From contig JAFVAI010000102.1 of the NCBI GenBank assembly GCA_017480545.1, positions 1 to 64,000 of the forward strand: 64,000 nt of DNA, in the 5' to 3' direction. Shown here piece by piece: positions 8,987 to 16,940 of this stretch. A program made the position numbers and the translations under genes. Source of the stretch: Schwartzia sp. (in: firmicutes). Lineage in GTDB: Bacteria; Bacillota; Negativicutes; Selenomonadales; Selenomonadaceae. The notes below the pieces were generated by a model, which saw nothing but the letters and a program-made list of their open reading frames with translations, was not told the origin of the DNA and made no database searches. How positions within the stretch are numbered: position 1 is the first letter of the stretch; each line of letters starts with the position of its first letter.

Positions 8987-9601
8987 ATGGACACAGCGAC
9001 ACTTTTCTATTTTCTGCTCGCCTCGGTTCTCCTGACCCTGGCGCCCGGCCCGGACATCATGTACCTTTTGGCGAAAAGCATCGCCGACGGCGCGCGGAGC
9101 GGCGTCGCGCTGGCGGGCGGCCTCGCCAGCGGCGTCCTGTTCCACACGGCGCTCGTGATCCTCGGCGTGGCGGCGCTGCTCCAAAGCTCCCCGTCCGCCC
9201 TCGCCGCGCTCAAGTTGCTTGGCGCGCTTTATCTCCTGTATCTCGCCCGGGGCGCGTTCCGGGACAGGAGCGAGCTTCGCCCGGAGCGCGCGGGGGGAGC
9301 CGAAAGCCGCGCTTCCCTTTATCGGCGCGGCGTCATGATGAACGTGCTGAATCCCAAGGTGCTCCTCTTTTTCCTCACGTTCTTTCCGCAGTTTCTTCCG
9401 ACCGACGCGGAAACTGTCGGCTGGAGGATCGCGCTTCTCGGTCTTTTGTTCGCGGCGCAGGCCTTCCTGATTTTTTCCGCCGTCGCCCTCTGCGCGGGCC
9501 GGCTCCGCCGCCTGCTGGCGCGAAAAAAGAACATCGGGCGCGTCCTCCACGTCACGGAAGGAGCCGTCCTGCTCCTCATCGCGATCGCGCTTCTGTTTTG
9601 A
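8987..9601 (+). CDS. LysE/RhtB-family amino-acid exporter
   Basis: Inner-membrane protein of 204 aa that is mostly hydrophobic, with about five or six predicted segments. The N-terminal LTLAPGPDIMYLLAKS is the LysE/RhtB signature (TPGPD-like with G-P-D). The central NVLNPKVLLFFLTFFPQF is the second family hallmark. The family exports amino acids or similar metabolites by proton exchange; the substrate cannot be told from sequence. It lies directly behind nadE and is followed by a dispersed repeat and a bidirectional terminator. Confidence 0.88.
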   Translation: MDTATLFYFLLASVLLTLAPGPDIMYLLAKSIADGARSGVALAGGLASGVLFHTALVILGVAALLQSSPSALAALKLLGALYLLYLARGAFRDRSELRPERAGGAESRASLYRRGVMMNVLNPKVLLFFLTFFPQFLPTDAETVGWRIALLGLLFAAQAFLIFSAVALCAGRLRRLLARKKNIGRVLHVTEGAVLLLIAIALLF

Positions 9602-9605
9602 TACT

Positions 9606-9738
9606 ACTCTCTGTTAAGATTTTTAAATCTTTACAGAGAGTGCATGAGACGTCAGACGAGCCGAAGGCTCGGCTGTAGCCTGCGAAGCAGGCGTATCTCA
9701 GGTCAAAATTTTTATTTAAAATTTTGGTCTGAGATACG
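9606..9738. repeat. Dispersed structured repeat, family A copy 1 (about 133 bp)
   Basis: Four hairpins in a row: 9606-9641 (ACTCTCTGT/ACAGAGAGT with inner AGATTT/AAATCT), about 9657-9672 (CGAGCC/GGCTCG), 9678-9692 (GCCTGC/GCAGGC) and 9692-9738 (CGTATCTCAG/CTGAGATACG with an AT-rich inner stem). The second copy is at 48051-48181. The linker between stems 1 and 2 is identical in both copies, while stems 1 and 2 differ but still pair. It lies between two convergent genes. Confidence 0.8.
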
Positions 9739-9753
9739 TATGAAAACACGAAA

Positions 9754-9799
9754 AAAGGGACTGTCGCAAGAAGATTGTTCTTCCTCGACAGTCCCTTTT
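9754..9799. terminator. Bidirectional terminator between the LysE-type exporter and the YitT gene
   Basis: AAAGGGACTGTCG and CGACAGTCCCTTT form a 13-bp perfect stem with A-rich and T-rich flanks, so it works for both convergent units. Confidence 0.8.
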
Positions 9800-9845
9800 G
9801 ATTGCCTGTTTGCACACGACACCTCTATTTTATGCCGCGCTGTTC

Positions 9846-10730
9846 TCATCCATGGCCGCTTTTTTTGAACCTGCCGCCCACGATGTCGCTCACCTGATTG
9901 ATGGTAACAAAAGCCGACTCGTCATTCTCCCGGACGATCTCTTTCACACGCTGCACTTCCAATCGCGTGACGACAGCGTAAATCACCCTTCGCTGCTCCT
10001 TCTTGTAGCCGCCTTCGCCGTAGAGGACCGTGATGCCGCGCCCCAGCTCGCTCATCAACGCCTGGCCGATCGCGTCCGACGCCTGCGTCACGATCATGAC
10101 GGAAAACGATTCATCCAGTCCCTTGATCACGACGTCAATGGTATTCGAGATGACGAAATAGGCGACGATGGAATACATCGCCCGTTCCCAGTCGAAGAGG
10201 AAGCCCGCCCCCGCGAAAATGAACAGATTGATGAACATGACGATTTCGCCGACGGAGAACGCGGACTTCTTGTCCGCGATGATGGCCACAATCTCCGTGC
10301 CGTCAAGCGATCCGCCCGCCCGCATGATCAGCCCGACACCGATGCCGTCAATGATGCCGCCGAAAATGGCCGCGAGAAAAATATCATCCGTCAGCTGCGG
10401 CACCGGCTCGAAATAGTTCGTCCAAACCGCCAAGAGCACAATCGCGACGGCTGTCGCCACGGCGAAATCCTTGCCGATTTGCTTGTAACCGAGATACAGG
10501 AACGGCAAATTGAACAGCACGAGAAAAATGCCGTACTCCTTGCCCGTAATCGCGCCCGCCATGATGGCAAGGCCGACGACACCGCCGTCGATGACGTCGT
10601 TCGGAACGAGAAAAATTTCCAGCCCGATGGACGCGATGAACGCGCCAAGCAAAAGCAGCAAGTATTTGCTCGCCTGCTCTTTCCATGAACGGGCCGCGCG
10701 CCCCAGCGGGGCGGCAACTCCTCTACCCAC
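9846..10730 (-). CDS. YitT family membrane protein
   Basis: Protein of 294 aa with about five hydrophobic segments in the first two thirds (YLLLLLGAFIASIGLEIF, GVVGLAIMAGAIT and others), then a soluble C-terminal DUF2179 domain. These are the two parts of the YitT family, whose function is not established. The start is a GTG with GGGGGA seven bases upstream inside the end of larC; the first 18 residues are basic. It lies 3 bp after the larC stop, so it is in the larB-larC transcription unit. A role linked to the nickel cofactor is only guilt by association. Confidence 0.85.
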   Translation of the reverse strand: MGRGVAAPLGRAARSWKEQASKYLLLLLGAFIASIGLEIFLVPNDVIDGGVVGLAIMAGAITGKEYGIFLVLFNLPFLYLGYKQIGKDFAVATAVAIVLLAVWTNYFEPVPQLTDDIFLAAIFGGIIDGIGVGLIMRAGGSLDGTEIVAIIADKKSAFSVGEIVMFINLFIFAGAGFLFDWERAMYSIVAYFVISNTIDVVIKGLDESFSVMIVTQASDAIGQALMSELGRGITVLYGEGGYKKEQRRVIYAVVTRLEVQRVKEIVRENDESAFVTINQVSDIVGGRFKKSGHG

Positions 10731-10733
10731 GTC

Positions 10734-11348
10734 TTATTCCCCCAGTCTGCGGCGTAGCTCCGCCAACGCGTCCGCCCGAACTTTTTTCAGCGGCACATTC
10801 TTTTCCTGCGCCAGACGGCGGCAGTCCTCATACTCCGCGGAAAGCGAGACGATATGCCCCTTGTACGCGCTGATTTTGCAGGACACCTCTCCGTATGGCG
10901 TTTCCACCGTCGCCGTCCGCCGCGCCGCTTCCAGCCGCTCGCCGACGGGCACGACGCGAAGGCCGATGCTCGTCGTCTCCCGGAACAGAAGATCCGCGCA
11001 CACTTCCTTTTCCGCTTCGCCGACAAGCACGGAAAGCGTCACCGCCGGGCGGTTCTTTTTCATGAAGATCGGCGTTGTCCAGACATCCAACGCCCCCGCC
11101 TCCAGCAGGCGTTCGTAAACATACCCGTAATCCTGCGGGTTCATATCGTCGATGTTGGTTTCCAAGATGGAGAGCCGCTGCGACTCGCGCCCCTGATAGT
11201 CGCCGATATACATCCGCAGCACGTTCGGAATGGAAAGGTTCCATGTGCCCGCGCCGTAAGCGATTTGCTCCGGCTGGAAATCGCCCGGCAGATTCTCGGC
11301 GAACGTCCCCATCGCGCGAATCACTGCCGCCCCCGTCGGCGTCGTCAT
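10734..11348 (-). CDS. larC: LarC C-terminal part (LarC2), nickel-pincer cofactor synthesis
   Basis: LarC inserts nickel into the pyridinium dithiocarboxylate mononucleotide to make the cofactor of lactate racemase and related enzymes. This piece (204 aa) starts MTTPTGAAVIRAM, which matches the ELTTPTGAA region in the middle of full-length LarC, and runs to a normal LarC C-terminus. It is in the same frame as the preceding larC part and is separated from it only by one TAG, directly followed by this ATG. There is no strong ribosome-binding site before the ATG. Read-through, TAGATG reinitiation or a nonsense mutation are all possible. Confidence 0.85.
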   Translation of the reverse strand: MTTPTGAAVIRAMGTFAENLPGDFQPEQIAYGAGTWNLSIPNVLRMYIGDYQGRESQRLSILETNIDDMNPQDYGYVYERLLEAGALDVWTTPIFMKKNRPAVTLSVLVGEAEKEVCADLLFRETTSIGLRVVPVGERLEAARRTATVETPYGEVSCKISAYKGHIVSLSAEYEDCRRLAQEKNVPLKKVRADALAELRRRLGE

Positions 11349-12074
11349 CTACTTCGCGTCCGCCGCGTGGTAGAACGGGAAGCCCGCCAAAAGCTCCGCC
11401 GTGGCGGGCGCCGGCACCGGCATCGTGCCGTGGGCGCACTCGAGGAAGCCGCTGCCGGTATTGACCCGGGAAACGAAGACTTTTTCCACGCCGAAATGGT
11501 CGAGGGCAATCGCCGTGCCGACAATATCGGCAATGGAATCCGTCGCGCCGACCTCGTGGAAGTGAACCTCGTCGGGCGGCAGGCCGTGCACCTTCCCTTC
11601 CGCCTTCGCGAGCGCCTCAAAAATCGCGAGGCTCGTTTTCTTGACGGCCTCGGAAAGAGACGAGCCCTCGATCATATCGCGAATGACCGCCATCGTGCGA
11701 TGGACGTGCGCATGGGCATGGCCTTCCCCGCCATGGTGATGCGCCGCATGATGCGGGCAATGGGCATGCTCATGCTGGTGCTCATGTTCGTGATGTGGCT
11801 CTTGCTCATGTTCGTGCCCATGGCAGTGGCCATGCCCGTGCGCCGCGGCCGTCGCGCGGAACTCCGCCGGTTCGCCGTGGACAAGCACCCGCACGTATTT
11901 GGCGCGGATTCCGTTCTTGGAAACGTCCTCGGCCTCGATCGAAAACTCGTCCGGCGGCAGCACCTTCCGAAGTTCCCCCGTCAAAATCTCCACGGGAAGA
12001 CCCGCCTGCAAAAAAGCGCCGAGCAGCATATTCCCGCTGATTCCCGCGAAACAGTCCAGATAAATCGCTTTCAT
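11349..12074 (-). CDS. larC: LarC N-terminal part (LarC1), with His-rich metal-binding segment
   Basis: This part ends at a TAG after YHAADAK, and the larC frame continues uninterrupted beyond it. The N-terminal YLDCFAGISGNMLLGAFLQAG is a LarC hallmark, and PPDEVHFHEVGATDSIADIVG is the conserved middle. Between them about 47 residues are dominated by histidine (HGHGHCHGHEH and similar), presumably a nickel store or sensor. The chosen start (MKAIYLDC) is seven bases after an AGGA; an ATG two codons upstream is possible. In Lactiplantibacillus plantarum the two larC parts are joined by programmed frameshifting; here the barrier is an in-frame stop instead. Confidence 0.88.
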   Translation of the reverse strand: MKAIYLDCFAGISGNMLLGAFLQAGLPVEILTGELRKVLPPDEFSIEAEDVSKNGIRAKYVRVLVHGEPAEFRATAAAHGHGHCHGHEHEQEPHHEHEHQHEHAHCPHHAAHHHGGEGHAHAHVHRTMAVIRDMIEGSSLSEAVKKTSLAIFEALAKAEGKVHGLPPDEVHFHEVGATDSIADIVGTAIALDHFGVEKVFVSRVNTGSGFLECAHGTMPVPAPATAELLAGFPFYHAADAK

Positions 12075-12083
12075 TCCCATTCC

Positions 12084-12839
12084 TCATCTCATGTGATTGA
12101 TTTTGCTCGCGAGCACGCCCGCGCCGTAGCCGTTGTCGATATTCATGACCGCGACGCCCGCCGCGCAGGAATTCAGCATCGCGAGGAGCGCCGACAATCC
12201 GTGAAAGCTCGCACCGTAGCCGACGCCGGTCGGCACCGCGATCACGGGGCGGGCTGTCATGCCGCCCACGACGCTGGCCAGCGCGCCTTCCATGCCCGCG
12301 ACGACGATGGCAACATTCGCCCGACGGATTTCCCCCTCGTGGGCGAACAACCTGTGGATGCCCGCAACACCGACGTCAAAACAGGTGTCCACCGCGTTTC
12401 CCATCAGATCCGCCGTCAGCGCGGCCTCCCGCGCCACGGGAATGTCGCTGGTGCCCGCCGTCAGGACCAGAATCCGGCGGGATTCGTCCACGGCCTCCGT
12501 CTCCCGGCGCACATACAAAATGCGCGCCGTCTCGTCGTAAACCGCCTCCGGCGCGTCCTCCCGCACGAAAGCCGCCGCCTCCGCCGAGATCCGCGTCGCC
12601 ATGACACTCTTTGCGCTCTCCGAGAGCAGCCGCAGGAAAATCGCCTTCGTCTGCTCCTTCGTCTTCCCCTCGGCGTAAATGACTTCGGGAAACCCCTGCC
12701 GAAGCTCCCGGTGGTGATCGATCTGCGCGAAGCCGATATTCTCATACGGAAGCTTCGCCAACGCCTCCACGCTTTCCTCCAGCGTCGCCCCGCCCTGCCG
12801 GTACCGTTCGAGCAGGCCCCGGATTTCTTCTTTGTCCAA
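12084..12839 (-). CDS. larB: LarB, pyridinium-3,5-biscarboxylate mononucleotide synthase
   Basis: First enzyme of the nickel-pincer cofactor pathway: carboxylates and hydrolyses nicotinate adenine dinucleotide. The 251-aa protein has a short N-terminal helical part with the DHHRELRQGFPEVIYAEGKT motif and a C-terminal PurE-like domain (LTAGTSDIPVA, GMEGALASVVGG, VPTGVGYGAS). The start is a TTG, with GGGAGG at good spacing. larC begins 9 bp after the stop. larA and larE are not in the window. Confidence 0.92.
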   Translation of the reverse strand: MDKEEIRGLLERYRQGGATLEESVEALAKLPYENIGFAQIDHHRELRQGFPEVIYAEGKTKEQTKAIFLRLLSESAKSVMATRISAEAAAFVREDAPEAVYDETARILYVRRETEAVDESRRILVLTAGTSDIPVAREAALTADLMGNAVDTCFDVGVAGIHRLFAHEGEIRRANVAIVVAGMEGALASVVGGMTARPVIAVPTGVGYGASFHGLSALLAMLNSCAAGVAVMNIDNGYGAGVLASKINHMR

Positions 12840-12858
12840 AACCGCGCCTCCCTCTTTA

Positions 12859-12891
12859 CAAAAAAAGCCCCTCCCGCGTTTGGGAAAGGCT
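12859..12891 (-). terminator. Terminator of the rsmD-coaD unit
   Basis: On the minus strand AGCCTTTCCC pairs with GGGAGGGGCT (two G-U pairs), followed by seven T residues. It separates the coiled-coil gene from larB. Confidence 0.75.
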
Positions 12892-12899
12892 CGTTTTCA

Positions 12900-13454
12900 T
12901 CACGCCTCCGGCGGCAGATTCACCGGAGCCATCGGCTGCGGTTGCTGGGGTTCCTGCGGCGGCATTTCCGGCTCGACGGGCATCTTTTGCAGTTCGTCCC
13001 GCGCTTGGTTCAAAACCGCGAGAATATTGCCGACATTCAAGATCAAGTGATCGAACACCTGGCTCGCGTAATTGTTCGCGTTCACGCGAAGCTGGCGCGC
13101 CTGCTGGAACGCGTACTCGGTCAGTTCCTTCTGCTGCGCCGTCGCCTGCTCCATGAGCAGCTCCGCCTTTTCCCTCGACTCGCGGACAATCTTGCTCTCG
13201 TCCGTCATCTGCTCCGCCATGTCGCGCGCTTTCGAAATGATCTGCTCCGCCTCGCCCCGCGCTTCGTTCAGAATGTCGTCCTTGCTGTCCATGATTTCCT
13301 GCGCGTTCTGGATTTCGTTCGGCAGCTCCTGGCGCAAATTGTCGACAAGATGCACCAACTCCATCTCGTCAATCAGGCTTCGGTTTGTCAGCGGGATCCG
13401 CTTTCCATCGACGACAAGATTTTCGATTTCGTCCAAAATCGTGTTTACTGACAT
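12900..13454 (-). CDS. Coiled-coil protein, weakly like F0-ATPase subunit b / DivIVA
   Basis: Protein of 184 aa with no membrane segment. Residues about 25-140 are a charged heptad-rich coiled coil (EARGEAEQIISKARDMAEQM), with a proline/glutamine-rich tail (QEPQQPQPMAPV). Such proteins are often named ATPase or ATP synthase subunit B-like, but there are no ATP synthase genes here and the N-terminal membrane anchor of subunit b is missing. It is co-transcribed behind rsmD and coaD and followed by a terminator. The function is unknown; a scaffolding role is a guess. Confidence 0.7.
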   Translation of the reverse strand: MSVNTILDEIENLVVDGKRIPLTNRSLIDEMELVHLVDNLRQELPNEIQNAQEIMDSKDDILNEARGEAEQIISKARDMAEQMTDESKIVRESREKAELLMEQATAQQKELTEYAFQQARQLRVNANNYASQVFDHLILNVGNILAVLNQARDELQKMPVEPEMPPQEPQQPQPMAPVNLPPEA

Positions 13455-13487
13455 CTTTCATCCTGCTTTCTTGCTAGTATCTATATC

Positions 13488-13976
13488 TCAACCCTCGCCC
13501 TTCTTCATCTTCCGGGCGACGGCCCCCTCCACGCATTCCGGCACAAGGCCGTGGATATTTCCGCCAAACAGCGCCAGCTCCCGGATGCCGGACGAACTGA
13601 CAAAATAATATTCCTGGCCCGTCAGGATAAAAACCGTTTCGATATCGGGCGCGATATGCTTGAGCATCTGCGCCTGCTGGAGCTCGTACTCAAAATCGGT
13701 CACGGACCGAAGCCCGCGCACGATGACGCCCGCCCCCGCCTCGTGCATATAGTCCGGCAACAGGCCGGAAAACGAATGCACCGATAGATTCGGAATATGC
13801 CCGGTGGCCTCGCGGATCAGGCGGACACGCTCTTCCACGCTGAAGAACGGTTCCTTGCGGATATTGTGAAACACGCCGACGATGATCTCGTCAAACATGC
13901 GGCTCGCCCGCTCAAAAATATCAATATGCCCCATCGTCACCGGATCGAAACTGCCGGAGCAGACCGCTTTCCTCAT
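13488..13976 (-). CDS. coaD: Phosphopantetheine adenylyltransferase
   Basis: Penultimate step of coenzyme A synthesis: 4'-phosphopantetheine + ATP gives dephospho-CoA. The 162-aa length is standard. The nucleotidyltransferase motif GSFDPVTMGH is at residues 8-17, GVIVRGLRSVTDFEYE binds phosphopantetheine, and YYFVSSSGIRELA is the C-terminal ISSxxxR-type motif. It overlaps the upstream rsmD by 4 bp (ATGA-type), a pairing common across bacteria. Confidence 0.96.
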   Translation of the reverse strand: MRKAVCSGSFDPVTMGHIDIFERASRMFDEIIVGVFHNIRKEPFFSVEERVRLIREATGHIPNLSVHSFSGLLPDYMHEAGAGVIVRGLRSVTDFEYELQQAQMLKHIAPDIETVFILTGQEYYFVSSSGIRELALFGGNIHGLVPECVEGAVARKMKKGEG

Positions 13977-14533
13977 ACGCCATCCTCCCGCGCCGCAAAA
14001 ATCCGCACCAGCGTCGTATGCCCGTAATGTTCCTCGCGCGACAACGAAAGGCGCGACAGCGGAGGAACCGTTCGCTCATCGCCGCCGCACTCCGCGACGA
14101 CCAACGCGCCCTCCGACAGGACAGGCGAAGTGTCGAGCATGGCCAGCGTACGCTCCCAAAGCCCTTTGGCGTACGGCGGGTCGCAAAAAACGAGGTCGAA
14201 CCTCTCTCCCTCGGCGGCGAGCCGGGACAGCGACGCGAACACATCCCCGCGCATCACGCGAGCCGACGCCGCGAGGCGCGTATGCTCCGCGTTGTCCCGC
14301 AGCAGATTTCCCGTCGCGCGGTCCACGAGCACCGCGAACGACGCGCCCCGGGACAGCGCTTCCAACCCCAAGCTGCCCGTCCCCGCGAAAAGATCGAGCA
14401 CGCGGCGGCCCACGACGCGACCGCCGAGAATGCTGAAAAGCGACTCCTTCACGCGGTCCGACGTCGGCCTTGTGGAAAGCCCCTTCGGCGCCTTCAGGCG
14501 GGCGCCCCGCGCCTTGCCGGTGATAATTCGCAT
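13973..14533 (-). CDS. rsmD: 16S rRNA (guanine(966)-N2)-methyltransferase
   Basis: Methylates G966 of 16S rRNA with S-adenosylmethionine. The 186-aa protein begins MRIITGKARGARLKAPKGLSTRPTSDRVKES, characteristic of RsmD. It has the SAM loop LDLFAGTGSLGLEALSRGA and the catalytic (D)PPY in FDLVFCDPPYAKG. GGGAGGGGCG precedes the ATG. It is first in the rsmD-coaD-coiled-coil unit. Confidence 0.95.
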   Translation of the reverse strand: MRIITGKARGARLKAPKGLSTRPTSDRVKESLFSILGGRVVGRRVLDLFAGTGSLGLEALSRGASFAVLVDRATGNLLRDNAEHTRLAASARVMRGDVFASLSRLAAEGERFDLVFCDPPYAKGLWERTLAMLDTSPVLSEGALVVAECGGDERTVPPLSRLSLSREEHYGHTTLVRIFAAREDGV

Positions 14534-14556
14534 GACGCCCCTCCCAAACTTTGTCT

Positions 14557-14585
14557 ATTGTATCATATTTTTTTCCGTTCGTGAA
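14557..14585 (-). promoter_or_regulatory. Promoter of the rsmD-coaD unit
   Basis: TTCACG, 17 bases, TACAAT on the minus strand, about 25 bp before the rsmD start. Four of six -35 positions match and the flanks are AT-rich. Confidence 0.45.
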
Positions 14586-14672
14586 TAAAAAATCGAATAA
14601 AATGACAGAAACATATCTGCGTTGATTGCCAAAAAAAGACTTGGCAGCCGCCCCGCACAAAGTTCTTGCCGA

Positions 14673-14728
14673 CGCAAAAACAAACGACCGCCAAGCGCGA
14701 ATGCGTTTTGCGGTCGTTCGTGTTTGCG
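14673..14728 (-). terminator. Terminator after the YbjN-like gene
   Basis: A long stem (CGCAAACA and AACGACCGC with complementary right arms) is followed by GTTTGTTTTTG on the minus strand. Confidence 0.65.
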
Positions 14729-14775
14729 CTTGGCGACGAAGAGGATTCTCTGCCGCCTGCATCCAATCGCTGCGG

Positions 14776-15210
14776 TTATCCCTGCACGGCCTTTTCCAGC
14801 GCCGCGTACTGCTCCTTCAGATGATCCCAGACCATGTCGATGACGACGGCGACGGCCTCCGGATCGAAATGCTCCGCATCCGCCGGAATCGAAGCGTCAA
14901 TCAGGATGTCGCCGTCCTCGTTTTCATAATGCTTGAACTTGTACAGGCGGTTCATTTCCGCCAGAAAGTCGCGCACCCGCGCCCGGTTTTCGTCGTTCAC
15001 GGCATCCAGCATCGCGGCCACGCGCACGACGGAGAACATCGAATCGTCGATAAAAACGCCCAGCGGGACGTAAAAATCCTTTTTCGCCTCAAGGCTCGAC
15101 TGGAACAGGACAAGATGGTCGCCGCCGTCCTCGATCTCGCGCGTCTCAAACACGTTGTCGTCCGGGATCCGCCGCAGCATCTCCGCAAATTTTTCCGCCT
15201 TCTGGTTCAT
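14776..15210 (-). CDS. YbjN-domain-like protein
   Basis: Soluble acidic protein of 144 aa with the alternating strand/helix pattern of the YbjN/type III secretion chaperone-like fold (LVLFQSSLEAKKDFYVPLGVFIDDSMFSVVRV). No catalytic motif is visible. GGGGGAGAG precedes the ATG. It is probably a single-gene unit, with its own terminator downstream and a family B palindrome plus the pyk 3' end upstream. The function is not known; the family assignment rests on overall pattern. Confidence 0.6.
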   Translation of the reverse strand: MNQKAEKFAEMLRRIPDDNVFETREIEDGGDHLVLFQSSLEAKKDFYVPLGVFIDDSMFSVVRVAAMLDAVNDENRARVRDFLAEMNRLYKFKHYENEDGDILIDASIPADAEHFDPEAVAVVIDMVWDHLKEQYAALEKAVQG

Positions 15211-15255
15211 GAAAATCTCTCCCCCATTGATTTTATTATGGTTCTATGCCCATGG

Positions 15256-15292
15256 AAAATTTTGAGGTAAGAAATTCTTACTTCAAAATTTT
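15256..15292. repeat. Dispersed palindromic repeat, family B copy 2
   Basis: Two 18-base arms around one A, almost identical to 385-423. Compared with that copy, one T is missing from the left arm and the matching A from the right arm, so the stem stays intact. It lies 30 bp after the pyk stop on the minus strand and could act as a 3'-end hairpin, although it is AT-rich. Confidence 0.65.
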
Positions 15293-15322
15293 TCGGCTCC
15301 CTTTTTTCCCACGACTGCGCGG

Positions 15323-16738
15323 TCATTTCACCGTGTAGACACGGATCGCGTTCGTGTTGCCCGCCGCGACCTTGATGCCCGAAGTGATGACCGTGCGGTC
15401 GCCCTCCGCGACGAAACCCTTTTCCTTTGCCGCGGCCACCGCCAAATCCGCCATTTCTTCCGCGTCCTTCCACGGGGACGGTGACGCCGTCGGCTCCACG
15501 CCCCAACGGAGATTCAAATGACGGGCCACCTGCTCCGACGGCGTGAACGCGAAAATCACCGCCTTCGGCCTGTACTTCGACACCATGCGCGTCGTATAGC
15601 CGCTGGCCGTCGGCGTGATAATGAGCTTCGCGCCGAGCTCGTAAGCAAGCTGCACCGTCGCGTGGGCGATGGCCTCCGTCGTCTTGTGCCGCTCCACGCC
15701 CGCGCCCTCGATAATCTCGCGATAGGAAAGCGCGCGCTCCGTGCGTTCGGCAATCCGCGCCATCGTCCGCACCGCCTCTTCCGGATAATCGCCGCTGGCC
15801 GTCTCGCCGCTGAGCATGATCGCGTCCGTCCCGTCGAGGATCGCGTTCGCCACGTCGCTGGCCTCCGCCCGGGTCGGGCGCGGATTCGACGTCATGGACT
15901 CGAGCATCTGCGTCGCCACGATGACCGGCTTTCCGGCGCGGTTGCATTTCGCGATGATTTCCTTCTGGATCAGCGGCACGTCCTCCGCGGGGATTTCCAC
16001 GCCGAGATCGCCGCGGGCGACCATGATGCCGTCCGCCTCCGCGAGGATTTCGTCAAAATTCTTGACGCCCTCCAGATTCTCGATTTTCGCCAGGATTTCC
16101 ATCCGGCCTCCATGCTTCGCGACAAGCGCCCGAATCGCGCGCACGTCCTCGGCCCGCTGGACAAAGGACGCCGCCACGAAATCCATGCCCTGCTCGAGGC
16201 CAAACACAATATCCTTTTCATCCTGCTCCGAGACCGGCGGCAGACCCAGCGCCACCCCCGGCGCCGCGACGCGCTTCCGCGTGGACATCGGCCCGTCGTT
16301 CTGGACCGTCGTCACGATATCCTTGCCCTCGACGGCCTCCACCTTCAAAGCCACAAGCCCGTCCGACAAGAGCAGCGTGTCCCCCGGCTTCACCTCCGAA
16401 TACAGCCCCTTGTGGTTCACCGAGACACGCGTCGCGTCCCCCGGCGCGTCGTCCGCCGTCAGCACGAAGCGGCCACCCTTTTTCAGTTCGACCTTGCCCT
16501 CCGCGAACTCGCCGAGACGCATCTCCGGCCCCTTCGTGTCGAGCAGCAGCGGCACCACCGCCCCGGCCTTCCGCGCCGCCGCGCGCACGGCCTCGATCCT
16601 GCCGCGCTGCTCCTCGTGGGTGCCGTGGGAGAAATTGAACCGGGCGCAATTCATGCCGCCCGCGATCAACGCGTCCAGCACCCCTTCCCGATCCGTCGCC
16701 GGCCCCATCGTGCAGATGATTTTCGTCTTCTTCCGCAT
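15323..16738 (-). CDS. pyk: Pyruvate kinase
   Basis: Makes pyruvate and ATP from PEP and ADP. It is 471 aa, the short form without the C-terminal PEP-utiliser domain seen in Bacillus. Visible features are KTKIICTMGPATD at the N-terminus, FNFSHGTHEEQ, the nucleotide/metal region and the signature IMVARGDLGVEIP. The start is the ATG preceded by AAGGAGG; an in-frame TTG nine codons upstream precedes that site and is unlikely. Confidence 0.96.
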   Translation of the reverse strand: MRKKTKIICTMGPATDREGVLDALIAGGMNCARFNFSHGTHEEQRGRIEAVRAAARKAGAVVPLLLDTKGPEMRLGEFAEGKVELKKGGRFVLTADDAPGDATRVSVNHKGLYSEVKPGDTLLLSDGLVALKVEAVEGKDIVTTVQNDGPMSTRKRVAAPGVALGLPPVSEQDEKDIVFGLEQGMDFVAASFVQRAEDVRAIRALVAKHGGRMEILAKIENLEGVKNFDEILAEADGIMVARGDLGVEIPAEDVPLIQKEIIAKCNRAGKPVIVATQMLESMTSNPRPTRAEASDVANAILDGTDAIMLSGETASGDYPEEAVRTMARIAERTERALSYREIIEGAGVERHKTTEAIAHATVQLAYELGAKLIITPTASGYTTRMVSKYRPKAVIFAFTPSEQVARHLNLRWGVEPTASPSPWKDAEEMADLAVAAAKEKGFVAEGDRTVITSGIKVAAGNTNAIRVYTVK

Positions 16739-16864
16739 TTCGCTTTGCCTCCTTCCGAGCAAAAAACAACACAGTTTTATTTTACACTATCTCGCCCCCG
16801 CTGAAAAGCACTCCCGAATACCCGAAAACAGTCGCGAAAACCTTTGCTTTTTTCGTGTGCCCTC

Positions 16865-16893
16865 TTTTCTTTCCCTTGTATTTCATTTATAAT
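16865..16893 (+). promoter_or_regulatory. Candidate promoter for the FliD-like gene
   Basis: A perfect TATAAT at 16888-16893 lies about 48 bp before the start codon; the -35 (TTTTCT, 17-base spacing) is weak. It does not look like a flagellar sigma-28 promoter. Confidence 0.4.
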
Positions 16894-16940
16894 ATATAGA
16901 AGAAATAACTGAAAGGATTTTTTTGAAAGGAGTCTTGATT

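Noticed and set aside
11349-11351. UAG in larC as pyrrolysine or another general recoding
   Set aside because: TAG is used as a normal stop (for example at the end of copA), and no pyl genes are in the window; only local read-through remains possible.
11690-11835. Possible CRISPR-like or tandem DNA repeat
   Set aside because: The repetitive look comes from alternating CAT/CAC histidine and other codons in larC; there are no spacers.
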